A stretch of DNA of 64,000 nt from Bolinopsis microptera (Eukaryota > Ctenophora > Tentaculata > Lobata > Bolinopsidae), in the NCBI RefSeq assembly GCF_026151205.1, contig NC_087076.1:6252902-6316901 (forward strand), in the 5' to 3' direction. Each line of letters starts with the position of its first letter. The first letter of the stretch is position 1. Of this stretch, positions 1 through 9,813 are shown one piece after another. Below the pieces are notes generated by a model. That model was given only the letters and a program-made list of their open reading frames with translations. It made no database searches and was not told where the DNA came from. A program made the translations under genes and the position numbers.

Positions 1-2
1 CT

Positions 3-612
3 CAAAACAAGTGTTGGACTTTATTTACTGCCCTATGTTCAATTATCAACAGCCCAGATGTTGACCTGGACAAGATAACGGTCAAGTATCTAGAGCCAGG
101 GCACACCTTTATGAGTGCAGACTCATTCCACCATAAAGTGGAGTTGTCCATTAAACAATCAGGTCAACTTCATGATTATAAGGACTTTGTTCAGGCAGTT
201 GAACAATGAACAGGTGGGTACAGCTGCGATAAGCATGAACTGCACAGACTTTGAATCGTAGCCAAGGTCCTACGGAACAAGCAACCGTTGTAAAACTGAG
301 AGACCTCTCTTAAAACTAAAAGATGTTTAAGTTGTAAGTTTCCAGCGTGGGTCTGTAGAAATGGAATGGAAAACAAATCATGACGAGGTTTCCTTTCATT
401 TCACTCCATTTCTCAGACAAAAAGACGAGAGACTCATTTCCATAGGTTGCAAAATAGCTTTCGCCCAGGAAGAGCCCCGGGGGATAGCTACTCCCAAAAA
501 ACAAGACATTATACGTAAACTGTGCAGGCTTATGGCCCCGAGTAGTAGGGTATTCTGGATGAACTTGCCTGATAGTACAGATATAACAGATCTTAATCGA
601 GTGTTTGACTAA
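3..612 (+). pseudogene. Decayed mobile-element-type gene (fragment)
   Basis: Two open stretches belong to one protein. The first (3-209) holds a GHTFMSADSFH segment; the second (about 210-612) holds RGI..PKKQDIIRKLC and a RVFWMNLPDS segment. This order (GHT.M.AD..H, then a basic block, then a FW..LP motif) is familiar to me from transposon-associated ORFs that recur in many copies in invertebrate genomes; the biochemical function is not established. Between them the frame changes by +1 near position 207, and the second frame is broken by TAG at 259-261 and TAA at 328-330, so this copy is dead. It is cut by the left window edge, so its beginning is unknown. Only 361-612 starts with an ATG. A short intron could remove some of the breaks, but no good donor/acceptor pair was seen. 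Confidence 0.55.
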
Positions 613-964
613 AAATCATCTATTTCTTGTATTATTTACCATTTATTTATGTACAGTATTATTTACAATTATGTTACAATTTTGTACGCTTGTTTTTCTT
701 TGCCTTGCGTTACGATATCAATGATTCACAAATAATTGGTCTTTATGAAGAAAGCCTCATCTGAGTTCTTAATTTAATTTCTAAAGAAAGAAACTTATTT
801 ATTGTTATAACCCTGTACTTTCACCAATCAACTCTTCGTTGAAATGCTGGTAGAATTCCGACTATTTTTTAATCCGCTGGGGAGAAGGGAGTGTTTTCGT
901 GTTCTTAAACCACCACCAATCAATTTGTCGTAAAATTTTAGGTCAGATTGATTGCAGATAAAGT
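613..964. other. Non-coding spacer
   Basis: AT-rich sequence after the decayed gene. No open frame with recognisable residues, no RNA gene and no clear repeat were seen. Confidence 0.5.
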
Positions 965-971
965 TCCCACT

Positions 972-1580
972 AATGTGGCTGTACTTAAGCACTTTTCTCA
1001 GAAAACGAAATTTTCAAATTTTCAATTTCAGCGTGTCCCCTTTTTACAACCAATGTTTCATCACAACAGTTTAAGGCTCATTTTTCGTTTTACTTTCGAT
1101 GACCAATGGTTTGAACGGGTCATTTTCATCAGAACATGGAGCTTTTGCTGATGTGGCTGTACTTATGCACTTTTCTCAGAAAAAGAAATTTCAAATTTTC
1201 TATTTCAGCGTGTCCCCTATTTACAACCAATGTTTCATCACAACAGTTTTAGGCTAATTTTTCGTTTTACTTTCGATGACCAATGGTTTGAACGGGTCAT
1301 TTTCATCAGAACATGTAGTATTTGCCGATGTGACTGTACTTAAGCACTTTTCTAAGAAATTCAAACTATAATTTGTGATTTTGAGGCACTTTCCGAGAAG
1401 TTAGGATGATGAAACCTTGTCATAAGTCTCAAAAGTCGACAAAGTACCTTAGAAACATAGTGGATGCAGTTTAAATTGGACAGTAGCTAGCCCAGAGCAA
1501 TTACAGAATTGAAATCTTTAAAGTTAATTTGCACAAAATGAACCTTGTGTTACTTAAGCACTTTTGTCAGAAAACGGCAG
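972..1580. repeat. Degenerate ~178-bp tandem repeat
   Basis: The sentence TGTGGCTGTACTTAAGCACTT followed by a run containing CAGCGTGTCCCC and CGATGACCAATGG occurs at about 973 and again at about 1152. A third, shortened copy starts at about 1328, and the lead motif alone recurs near 1550 (TTACTTAAGCACTTTTGTCAG). Copies differ by a few bases and small indels. The small ORFs over this stretch are by-products of the repeat. Confidence 0.7.
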
Positions 1581-1764
1581 ATTTGCATGTCTACAATTTC
1601 TTATGCTATGTCATCCCATAATAATTGCCTATTTGTATTAAATCAAAGCACAACTGTCAAAATCAATGCCTCATTTGCATGTCTACAATCTTATGCTATG
1701 TCATCCCATAATACTTGCCTATTTATATTAAATCAAAGCACAATTGTCAAAATCAAAATATGCT
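1581..1764. repeat. Two-copy 92-bp tandem duplication
   Basis: ATTTGCATGTCTACAAT...TCATCCCATAAT...AAATCAAAGCACAA appears at 1581 and again at 1673, differing at a few bases and by a 2-bp indel. It produces an 85-codon open frame with an internal repeat, which is not regarded as a gene. Confidence 0.75.
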
Positions 1765-1844
1765 ATTTGAAATTCAAATATTGCCAATCATTAAATCAAT
1801 AAGTTTACAGCATATGAACTAAAAGTGATCATTCAACAAAGAAA

Positions 1845-2100
1845 GGGGCTAGGTGGCCTAGTGGTTAGAGCATCCGCCTTCTGTGCAGAAGGTTCAGGGT
1901 TCGAATCCCAGTGTCTCCTAGTCTATGGAGTAGCTAAGGATCCATTGGATCTATGCGATCTCCTCAGTTGACTCAGCCGAATGATAGGAAACTCATAAGT
2001 TCAAGAATTTTCATAGGATACTACTTCAGTGCATACTTATACTGTAAACATAGTACTATTAACTATTAAGTATTACTATTAAGAAACACTATCTAGGACA
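1845..2100 (+). repeat. tRNA-derived SINE
   Basis: The first ~75 bases have RNA polymerase III internal promoter boxes: box A around 1854-1864 (TGGCCTAGTGG) and box B at 1898-1908 (GGTTCGAATCC). A true tRNA does not fold well. The acceptor ends pair only with a mismatch and wobbles, the T stem has an A-A clash, and the anticodon arm closes on a loop shorter than seven bases. A tRNA-like head followed by an unrelated tail is the layout of a SINE. The 3' boundary is uncertain; no poly(A) was seen. Confidence 0.6.
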
Positions 2101-2197
2101 GTGCCCAGAAACAACTCAGATGGGAATACTTTTAATTATTTTTACCTCTTAAATAAGGGCATTTCTACGATCAACAGATTATCAATATTATGTCCTG

Positions 2198-2384
2198 TTT
2201 GGTAATCTAGCTAGGCACACTTGGGGCACACTTGGGGCACACAATTGAATTTCCTGGGGCACACAAATGTGTTTAGTTTACTTAAACTGCTTCAAGTAAT
2301 TTTTTTGCCTCGACTGTGCCCCAAGTGTGCCCCAACTGTATTTGCCCCAAGTGTGCCCCAAGTGTGCCTAGCTAGATTACCAAA
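2198..2384. mobile_element. Palindromic MITE with 42-bp perfect inverted ends
   Basis: Bases 2198-2239 are the exact reverse complement of 2343-2384. Each arm contains CTAGCTAGG followed by tandem copies of the 10-mer CACTTGGGGC. The centre also partly refolds (GTGCCCCAAGTGTGCCCC on one side, GGGGCACAC on the other), so the whole ~187 bp could form a hairpin. No open frame. The size, perfect inverted ends and lack of coding suggest a non-autonomous DNA transposon; no clear target duplication was identified. Confidence 0.7.
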
Positions 2385-3740
2385 TTACCCTGTATGAAAC
2401 TACTATCAATGAAACAAGATATTGTCACTGAAATAAGAAATTACAGACAATTGTTATATTGTCACACAATTATTATATTGTCACTGAAATAAGAAATTAC
2501 ATTTTTAGCACATTTCACAGAATCAACAAATTTATAACATATTGATATGTTATAAATTTGAGAGGATGAATCAATCTTTATTGTTGACACATTAGATAGT
2601 CACAATACCGAATATGCTCGAAAATATACACAAAAGTATACTTGCTGCCTCATTTCACCCTCTCAAAAGGTGGTTAGCCTCATTTTCACCTCGAATATTT
2701 AAAGCTTAGATCTCGATCAAGTATAATCACTATGGATTATACTTGCAACTTGGATATCATGGGCGTAACATGAGAAAGTTCTTTTTTGAAAGTGATGAGG
2801 CTAATTCGTTAGCCTCAATTGTCCCTCGCAGTTAAATCACTCCTACTGAGTCTAATAAGTGAGCTAGGAGGTCGCCGAACATCTCATTTTAAAGCCGTAT
2901 CGATTTTCTATACGCATACCAAAAATCAAATGCGTAACTAAAACAGAAATAAAATTACATAAGTTTTAAATTTTGTGTCAAAAAACGAACTTTTAGGGGT
3001 GTTTCTAATGACCAGGGTCATCACTTAAATATAATATATAATATAATGTGTTCTTGACTGCTAATTGGATAGTGGATGGACAACTAATGTGGCAAGAGCT
3101 TTTGCAAACACTAAAACGCTAGCTTGGGTGAGTTTTTGATGACAAGGCTCATATTTGGAGCAGATAACAATTGTTGATGGAGATAAAGGGTTCTGTTTAG
3201 GGTTGTTATGACACAGTTTTGTTGTGACAGAAAGTCTACACTATCTGCTTTAATTCATGTCATGCGATTCGATATGGATATGATTAGAGGGCTGTTGAAA
3301 GATGATGGCCTTTGCATTAATAATAATGGTTATCATAAGCTATTATAAACACGTTACACTTTTCAGTACTAATTAAAATTTCATTATACTTCAATCTCAA
3401 ATTAAGTTTATAAAAATCACAAAAATGTAAGTCTTAAACTAATCTCTATCACCAAACAGAACCCTGAGAAACCTGTATCAACTATCAAACCAGGGTGTCT
3501 AAGTCATGTAACTATGGCCTCAGGATTTAAACAATCCAACCGATTCAAATGCAGTACTGGGACAAGTAGAGGTTCAATGGGTTTAGATTAAACAAAAACT
3601 ACCAAGCAATGCAAGTTTACAGGTATTTCAAAACAATTTCAAATCATACAGGAATCAATGAACATTGCTCACCATAGCAAGATTGGTCTTAAGGTTCAAG
3701 ATCACATAAAATAATACAACATTTTTGTCAAGCAACAGTA
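2385..3740. other. Non-coding spacer with a short palindrome
   Basis: AT-rich. A 25-bp sentence (ATTGTCACTGAAATAAGAAAT...) occurs twice near 2420 and 2477. A palindrome centred near 2543 has arms AAATTTATAACATAT and ATATGTTATAAATTT. Nothing coding was recognised. Confidence 0.5.
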
Positions 3741-3745
3741 GGTCG

Positions 3746-3910
3746 TGTGAATTGCTATATATTTGGTTTATATATTTATGATAGTCGATATAATATATAC
3801 TAATTGTGTTCTATTTCAGAATGTACCACAAACATGTTGTCTGTGGGGTTTGATAATTACTTGTAACAACTGGTGTGTTTCATTGCATAGTGATCCATTT
3901 AAAGTTAACA
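3746..3910 (+). repeat. Copia 5' LTR
   Basis: 165 bp, TGTGAATTGC at the start and GTTAACA at the end, matching 8568-8732 throughout by eye. The ATATATTTGG/TATATATTTATG stretch near its start could serve as a TATA region for the element's transcript. Confidence 0.95.
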
Positions 3911-3912
3911 AG

Positions 3913-3923
3913 TGGTAGCAGAG
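3913..3923 (+). promoter_or_regulatory. Copia primer-binding site
   Basis: TGGTAGCAGAG, two bases after the 5' LTR, is complementary to the 3' end of animal initiator methionine tRNA (ends in CUCUGCUACCA). It is the expected site for minus-strand priming. Confidence 0.8.
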
Positions 3924-3932
3924 AAGGACGCA

Positions 3933-4727
3933 ATGGCACCCCCAGAGACAGTTAGAGTAACTAGTAATTACAAAGCCCCACCGGCATACAGTGAGGATCA
4001 GGACTACTGCAATTGGAAGTTAGACCTGCAGCTGTGGCAAGAGTTCACGGGTTTAGAGAAAAAGAGACAAGGAACTGCGTTGCTCTTAGAATTGAAACAA
4101 GGGAAGATAAAGGATACAGTACCATCATTGGGGAAAGATGTCCTAATTGCAGAGGATGCAATAGCGAAGATTTTAAGTCATCTTGACAAAATCTATTTAG
4201 AGGACTCAGCTCAAACCTGTTACCGAGTTTACGGTAAGTTTGAAAAATATGTGAGACCAGAAGGTTTGTCTCTACAGAGTTACATATCTGAGTTTGAGAA
4301 GTTGCTAGCGGATCTCAGGAGACACAAAATCACTCTTCCTGAAGCAGTCCTGGCCTACAGATTCCTTAACAGCGCTAACCTTCCGTCAGAAAAATACGAT
4401 CTCGCTTTGGCAACTGTAAAGGATCTTACTTATAAAGATATGTGTGAAACGATCGGGAAAATCTTCTCCGTCCAATCGAACCTTTCCACACCGCCTGCGT
4501 CAATATCAGTGAAGGTGGAACATGAGGAATGTAACTATACATACAACTCAACCCCAAGAGGTGGACGAGGAAACTACAGAAGGATGTCAAGAGGACGTGG
4601 GAATCATCATCATCCGTATAATCGACAAAAGAGTGCATATACTGGATGCTATGCTTGTGGCGATAAAAACCATATTGCAAGATGGTGCACAAGCAAGAAC
4701 AGAGCTTCTTTTAAGTTCAACAGATAA
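3933..4727 (+). CDS. gag: Copia Gag protein
   Basis: 264 codons from the ATG at 3933, which lies just after the primer-binding site. An upstream GTG at 3912 overlaps the primer site and is not a credible start. The body has the helical capsid-type region of Copia gags (W.LDLQLWQEF, SHLDKIYLEDS, QSYISEFEKLLADL). A CX2CX4HX4C zinc knuckle (CYACGDKNHIARWC) lies at residues 239-252. Expected role: forms the virus-like particle and binds the element RNA. The stop at 4725-4727 lies inside the upstream part of the pol frame, which is open from 4522 in the +1 frame, so Pol must be made by frameshifting unless this copy has an indel. Confidence 0.88.
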   Translation: MAPPETVRVTSNYKAPPAYSEDQDYCNWKLDLQLWQEFTGLEKKRQGTALLLELKQGKIKDTVPSLGKDVLIAEDAIAKILSHLDKIYLEDSAQTCYRVYGKFEKYVRPEGLSLQSYISEFEKLLADLRRHKITLPEAVLAYRFLNSANLPSEKYDLALATVKDLTYKDMCETIGKIFSVQSNLSTPPASISVKVEHEECNYTYNSTPRGGRGNYRRMSRGRGNHHHPYNRQKSAYTGCYACGDKNHIARWCTSKNRASFKFNR

Positions 4728-6780
4728 TGCACAGTATTTCGCACAAGATGGTGCTGAGAATGTTACGGCCATGGAAGCAGAGGGTGCATTCTTAACATTC
4801 ATGGTGGTGTCTGAATCTGAAGATGTTGTTGAGATTCCTGAAGAGTGCCTGATGAGTGATACGAACCTTGGTTCTCTTGTATATGAGTCATTAGCATGTG
4901 CAGTTATTGATTCCGGATGTACAAAGACAGTTGTTGGTAGGAACTGGGTGAATCACTACAGAGAAACTCTGGAAGAAAAACAACTGAAAATGATGGTTAG
5001 TGAACCTTGCTCGACGCCTTTTAGATTTGGGGATGGACTCGAAGTCATTTCCACAGAAAAGACTATCATCCCTGGGCGAATAGGAAAGACAGATGTTCGG
5101 ATAGAAGCAAACATTGTTGAGAAAGAACTGCCGTTGCTTCTCAGTAAAGCATCGTTAAAGAGAGCTGGTGCTGTGTTGGATTTCACAAATGATACAATGA
5201 GATTCAGTGGAGATTGTGTTGATTTGTTTGAAACTAAATCAAAGCACTATTGCGTTCCTCTTTGTAATAAAAGACGCATGACCATTGGGCCGCCAGATCG
5301 AAAGACCCCACATCTGGTGATGACAATCAGCGAAGAAGGTTTGTTTGGTACTGACGAAAAGGAGATTAGGAGGAAAGTGGAAAAAATCCACAAACAATTC
5401 TCACACCCTCCTAGTGATAAACTGAAAACATTGCTGAAAACTGCAGGATTTAAGAGACCAGAATACATGAAAGCAATTGATGAGGTATCCAGCAGTTGTA
5501 AAATATGTCTGATGTACAAGAAACCCAAGTCAAGACCAGTGGTGGGTCTCCCAAGAGGAAAGGTGTTCAACGAATGTGTTGCAATGGACCTTAAGAATGT
5601 TCCTGGTACTCCTAATGTGTATATCTTGCATATGATTGATTCGGTGACAAGATATTCAGCAGCTAGAATAATCTACAATAAGAAGAAAGAGACAATCATC
5701 CAAGGAATTTGCTCTGGATGGATATCCATCTTTGGAAATCCAAAGAAATTCATGGCTGATAATGGTGGAGAGTTCGCCAATGAGGAGTTTACTGAGATGT
5801 GTCAAAGATTCAATGTGGATGTGCAAAATTCAGCTGCCGAGAGCCCTTGGAGCAATGGGATTGTAGAACGTCATCATAAGATGCTGACAGAGATGATGGT
5901 AAAAACGAAGGAAGATTCAAAATGCAACTGGGAAGTTGCATTGTGTTGGGCACTAAGTGCGAAAAACTCCATGCAGATGTTTGGTGGGTTTTCTGCAAAT
6001 CAGTTGACAATGGGCCGTAACCCTTCACTTCCGAATGTCATCGATGATAGACTGCCAGCTTTAGAAGAAACAACGGTGAGTAAAACCGTGGCTGATAATG
6101 TTAATGCAATGCACAGTGCAAGGCAAGCATTTGCAAAGTGTGAAAGTAGCAACAAGATACGTAGAGCTCTGCAAAGCCAAGTTCGGACAAGCAATGATGA
6201 GTATTATAGCAACGGTGAAAAGGTGATGTACAAGAGAAAAGGATCTGCAAAATGGAGTGGGCCAGGTGTTATACTGGGGAGAGACATTACTCATTTATAT
6301 ATTTTAAAGCATGGAAATCAGTATTATAAGTGCTGTGCATGTCATCTAACCAGGGATACAACAACAGGATATCCCATTACCTCAGAGTCAGTTGTTGGGC
6401 AACCTAACCCGAGTATTGTATCAAGTTCACCAAAATCCCCATTAGAGACGCAGAGAAATTTCCTAGAGGATCAACCATCTTGCTCTATGGAAACAGCAGT
6501 TTCTGTACCGGAAACAGAAACACTGCCTCAAAGTGAGACAACAGCAACAATCAGACCTCAGCACAAATCAGGATTTCCTAAAGCAAGAAGTCACGTGGAG
6601 TTTCTTCCAAAGTATCCAGAGGAGGATGGTGAGATCTGGCATAAAGCTTATATCCATAGCCGTGCGGGAAAATCAACTGGCAGTTACAAAAACTGTGTAA
6701 ATATTCAACTTGATGGTGAGGAGAGCATCCAATGTGTGGATTGGTATGAGCTTGCTGTGAATTGGAGAGATGACCTGTAA
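4522..6780 (+). CDS. pol: Copia Pol, protease and integrase part
   Basis: Open in the +1 frame relative to gag from 4522; real Pol sequence begins near the end of gag (after about 4700), so the listed start is only the limit of the open frame. The protease active site DSGCT lies at 4909-4923. The GAG-pre-integrase zinc region (HKQFSHP...SSCKICLMYKK) is at about 5390-5520. The integrase catalytic core has D near 5587 (AMDLK), D near 5758 (DNGGEF) and E near 5864 (GIVERHH). The frame ends with TAA at 6778-6780, but the same frame continues at once into the reverse transcriptase. So this is one polyprotein interrupted by a single stop, which is either an inactivating change or a readthrough site. 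Confidence 0.88.
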   Translation: MRNVTIHTTQPQEVDEETTEGCQEDVGIIIIRIIDKRVHILDAMLVAIKTILQDGAQARTELLLSSTDNAQYFAQDGAENVTAMEAEGAFLTFMVVSESEDVVEIPEECLMSDTNLGSLVYESLACAVIDSGCTKTVVGRNWVNHYRETLEEKQLKMMVSEPCSTPFRFGDGLEVISTEKTIIPGRIGKTDVRIEANIVEKELPLLLSKASLKRAGAVLDFTNDTMRFSGDCVDLFETKSKHYCVPLCNKRRMTIGPPDRKTPHLVMTISEEGLFGTDEKEIRRKVEKIHKQFSHPPSDKLKTLLKTAGFKRPEYMKAIDEVSSSCKICLMYKKPKSRPVVGLPRGKVFNECVAMDLKNVPGTPNVYILHMIDSVTRYSAARIIYNKKKETIIQGICSGWISIFGNPKKFMADNGGEFANEEFTEMCQRFNVDVQNSAAESPWSNGIVERHHKMLTEMMVKTKEDSKCNWEVALCWALSAKNSMQMFGGFSANQLTMGRNPSLPNVIDDRLPALEETTVSKTVADNVNAMHSARQAFAKCESSNKIRRALQSQVRTSNDEYYSNGEKVMYKRKGSAKWSGPGVILGRDITHLYILKHGNQYYKCCACHLTRDTTTGYPITSESVVGQPNPSIVSSSPKSPLETQRNFLEDQPSCSMETAVSVPETETLPQSETTATIRPQHKSGFPKARSHVEFLPKYPEEDGEIWHKAYIHSRAGKSTGSYKNCVNIQLDGEESIQCVDWYELAVNWRDDL

Positions 6781-8322
6781 CCAGAAACAGAAGAAGAGGT
6801 GTTGCTGTCCAGTGTGAGTATGTATGACCAAGCAGTTGTAGATGCCAAGCTAGCAGAGCTTGAGAAGTTCAAAGTAAACAAGGTTTACGTGGAAGTTGAT
6901 GCAAACGAACAGTCCAATGTTGGTGTTCGTTGGGTAATTACAAAGAAAGCAGAAGGTTCTGTTAAAGCTCGTTTAGTGGCACTTGGTTATCAAGAAAATA
7001 GTAGCAACATACGAAAGGACTCCCCAACATGTAACAGGGACTCTATAAGACTGCTCCTTACAATAGTTGCAACAGAAAGTTGGAAGTTACAACACATCGA
7101 TGTTCAGGCTGCCTTCTTGCAAGGCAAGAAGATTTCAAGAGATGTCTTCATTATTCCTCCGAAGGAAGCTGAAACGAGGAAAATCTGGAAACTGAACAAA
7201 TGTATTTACGGGTTAGTAGACGGACCTAGAATGTGGTATGTTGAGCTTCGTGATACTCTAGTGAAGTTAAATGTTGTGGTATCGTCATATGATGAGTCAT
7301 TCATGTTCTGGTATGATGAAGGAAAACTCGAGGGTATCATTGCTGTGCATGTTGACGATCTGATGTTCAGTGGAAGCAAGAAGTTTGAAAGGGAAGTTAT
7401 TGGGGAACTGAAGAAGAAGTTTCGTCTAAGTACGGAGGTCGAAGTTGAATTTGCTTATACTGGTCTTGATGTAAAGCAAACACAATCTGGAATCCTGGTA
7501 TCACAACTGGGGTATGCAGACCAGATTTCAAGAATAGAGATCGACCCCACCCGAGTGAATCGAAATACGCTCCCAATCAACGAGAAAGAAAAGCAACAAC
7601 TGAGAACTGTGTGCGGACAGTTGTTGTGGGTATCAACACAGACACGGCCAGATGTAGCTTATGCTACATGTTTTGCTAGTAATTCTGTGACTGAAGGGAC
7701 CATCGCAGATTTGAAAATGGTAAACAAAACAGTAAAGTTCTTAGAAAAGAATCCTCTAACACTCAGGTTTAAGAAACTACTGTTGCCTGAGTCAGTCTTA
7801 GTGGTTTTCTGTGATGCATCGTATGGAAACTTGAAGGATGGTAGCTCTCAGGGAGGCTTCATAATTTTCCTTGTTTCGCTTACAGGAAAATCTTGCCCCA
7901 TTACATGGCAGAGTAGAAAAATCCGGAGAGTATGTAAAAGTACTTTAGCAGCGGAGAGTTGGGCAATGATCGAAGCAGTGGAAACATGTGAGTTGATCCA
8001 AGCTCAGCTGAGTGAGATCATGTTATCTGGAAAACTTGATGTCATTGTAATGACTGATTGCAAGTCTCTTCATGATGCTATCCAAACCTCGAAAAATGTT
8101 GATGACAAGGGATTGAGGATACCAATAGCTTGCCTGAGACAGCGAGTGAACAATAGTGAAATGACAGTTCGTTGGATTTCAACAAAGAAACAGCTTGCAG
8201 ATTGTTTGACTAAAGCTGGAGCTCCAACTTCACTGCTACGGGAGGTATTGTCGTCAGGAGAATTGACAATGAACTGTTTAGAATTGTATTCCAATAATAA
8301 ACATTGTATTCAAAGTTTTTAA
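6781..8322 (+). CDS. pol: Copia Pol, reverse transcriptase and RNase H part
   Basis: In frame with the upstream integrase ORF after the TAA at 6778-6780; there is no natural ATG at its beginning (the first start-like codon is GTG at 6799). It shows Copia RT motifs: KARLVALGYQE, DVQAAFLQG, LNKCIYGLVDGPRMWY and the catalytic HVDDLMFSG with VDD at about 7351-7359. RNase H follows with FCDASYGN, a conserved glutamate (AAESWAMIEAVE), MTDCKSLHDAI and KKQLADCLTKAG. Stop at 8320-8322. The length is complete for the family, and no other breaks are visible. Confidence 0.88.
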   Translation, partial: PETEEEVLLSSVSMYDQAVVDAKLAELEKFKVNKVYVEVDANEQSNVGVRWVITKKAEGSVKARLVALGYQENSSNIRKDSPTCNRDSIRLLLTIVATESWKLQHIDVQAAFLQGKKISRDVFIIPPKEAETRKIWKLNKCIYGLVDGPRMWYVELRDTLVKLNVVVSSYDESFMFWYDEGKLEGIIAVHVDDLMFSGSKKFEREVIGELKKKFRLSTEVEVEFAYTGLDVKQTQSGILVSQLGYADQISRIEIDPTRVNRNTLPINEKEKQQLRTVCGQLLWVSTQTRPDVAYATCFASNSVTEGTIADLKMVNKTVKFLEKNPLTLRFKKLLLPESVLVVFCDASYGNLKDGSSQGGFIIFLVSLTGKSCPITWQSRKIRRVCKSTLAAESWAMIEAVETCELIQAQLSEIMLSGKLDVIVMTDCKSLHDAIQTSKNVDDKGLRIPIACLRQRVNNSEMTVRWISTKKQLADCLTKAGAPTSLLREVLSSGELTMNCLELYSNNKHCIQSF

Positions 8323-8550
8323 TATTGTGTGTGAAGGATTTTAATAATCTTAATAATTGGAAACTTAAAGAAGTTAAAAGAGTGAATATATTGGTATTTG
8401 TGATTTATATAATGTGCTCGTTTAAAACGATTTTCTATTACATGTTGTGCATGTATCCATAAAGAGGGAAGTTATATTTAGAAAGATTATAGTCTTTCTT
8501 GTGACACCTTTATTTTATATTTAATATTTTAAATCTTTCAAAGCCTTTTT

Positions 8551-8567
8551 AAGAAAGAACGGGAGAT
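8551..8567 (+). promoter_or_regulatory. Copia polypurine tract
   Basis: Purine-rich AAGAAAGAACGGGAGAT ends directly at the 3' LTR, the expected position of the plus-strand primer. Confidence 0.7.
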
Positions 8568-8732
8568 TGTGAATTGCTATATATTTGGTTTATATATTTA
8601 TGATAGTCGATATAATATATACTAATTGTGTTCTATTTCAGAATGTACCACAAACATGTTGTCTGTGGGGTTTGATAATTACTTGTAACAACTGGTGTGT
8701 TTCATTGCATAGTGATCCATTTAAAGTTAACA
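8568..8732 (+). repeat. Copia 3' LTR
   Basis: Second copy of the 165-bp repeat, followed by the target duplication GGTCG at 8733-8737. An ORF of 75 codons here starts in pre-LTR/LTR sequence and is not a gene. Confidence 0.95.
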
Positions 8733-8737
8733 GGTCG

Positions 8738-9813
8738 CCCAGACGAAGCAGAAGTTATTGTACTATCAAAATGTATCATCATCGATTTGAAGGGCACAGA
8801 GGGAAATATTAAACTTTAAACCACCTCTTAGAATAGTGATAGACACATATCTGGCTAGAAGGTAAATACCTATTACAAAAATATGTCGAAAAGAATTCAG
8901 GTGATACAGGACCGGGGAGTGCAGCCCGTGAAATTTACGCACCCACCCTTGCCTCCTAAATTTCTTGTTGGATAGGCATTTATGCGAACTTGGTCGTTTA
9001 TACTCCAAGTTCCTTTGTTGAAAATTAATACCATTTATCTCAGGAGTTAACTTCATTCAACAGTAACAATATCAACTTATCAGATAAACTAAACTATGGA
9101 ATAAATTATCAAATACTAGAAACCCGCTAGTCGAAAGCTTTGTTCGAGGAAATTTTAAAAATCAGTTATGTTTTAATTTCTCTTCATCATATAGCTCTGT
9201 TATACTGTAGACAAATGGAATTTATCTTACAATGGCAACAGCGTTGTTAGTATTTGGATTCCCAAAACGATACTTTTTACCGCATCAAAAAATACCAATC
9301 ACAACCAAAGTTATGAATATAAGTCATAGCGTGAGCGTAAATGTGAGCTAGTTTTGAAATTATGACGTAGCATACAGCATAACAACGCGCGTAGTTAAGA
9401 TGTTTTTGCTCGCGCACGTGCATTTTAACGTTGCTACGCAACAGCGCAGTAAACCTTTGCTAAAATAACGACATTATTCTAACGGTTATTTTACCTCACT
9501 TCTGACGTTAATTATAAAAAATCTAAAGCCTAAATCAAAATTCTAAGAATGCTATAGCCTATTCCTATCCTTTTTCTACAACCCTGCTAAAAATGGCGAG
9601 GTTTCAACTCCATTTGCGAGCTGGGTTTGATTTCACCAGAGGGTCATTTTGAGGTCGATTTTCGGTGTTTTTTCTTCTATGTCCTTGTTGCCGGGGAAAT
9701 TTCGTCAAGTTTAAATTATAGTATAGATAGGTTAGATCTTTTACAAATTTGTAGACCAAGATATTTAATAATTTAAAACATTACATCGATCTGAAAGCTT
9801 TTCAAGTTATAGG
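8738..9813. other. Non-coding spacer
   Basis: Copia insertion flank. It contains a CpG-rich patch near 9380-9450 (repeated GCGCG words) but no recognisable coding sequence or RNA gene. Confidence 0.5.

Larger units (their letters stand above)
3746..8732 (+). mobile_element. Complete Copia-type LTR retrotransposon
   Basis: Bounded by two 165-bp LTRs (3746-3910, 8568-8732) that look identical, begin TGTG and end AACA, and are flanked by a 5-bp target duplication GGTCG (3741-3745 and 8733-8737). The domain order is gag, zinc knuckle, aspartic protease, integrase, reverse transcriptase, RNase H. Integrase before RT defines Copia/Ty1. The AMDLK integrase start and PRGKVFNE context recall the GalEa-like Copia elements of marine animals, which is only a guess. 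Identical LTRs imply recent insertion. The coding part lies in two frames plus one in-frame stop (see the gag and pol entries). Confidence 0.95.

Noticed and set aside
948..1151. 67-codon ORF
   Set aside because: Lies in a degenerate tandem repeat and is disrupted in the neighbouring copy.
1845..1920. Functional tRNA gene
   Set aside because: Acceptor and T stems contain mismatches and the anticodon arm does not give a 7-base loop; a SINE head explains the promoter boxes better.
3912..3932. GTG start for Copia gag
   Set aside because: Overlaps the primer-binding site; the ATG at 3933 is adequate.
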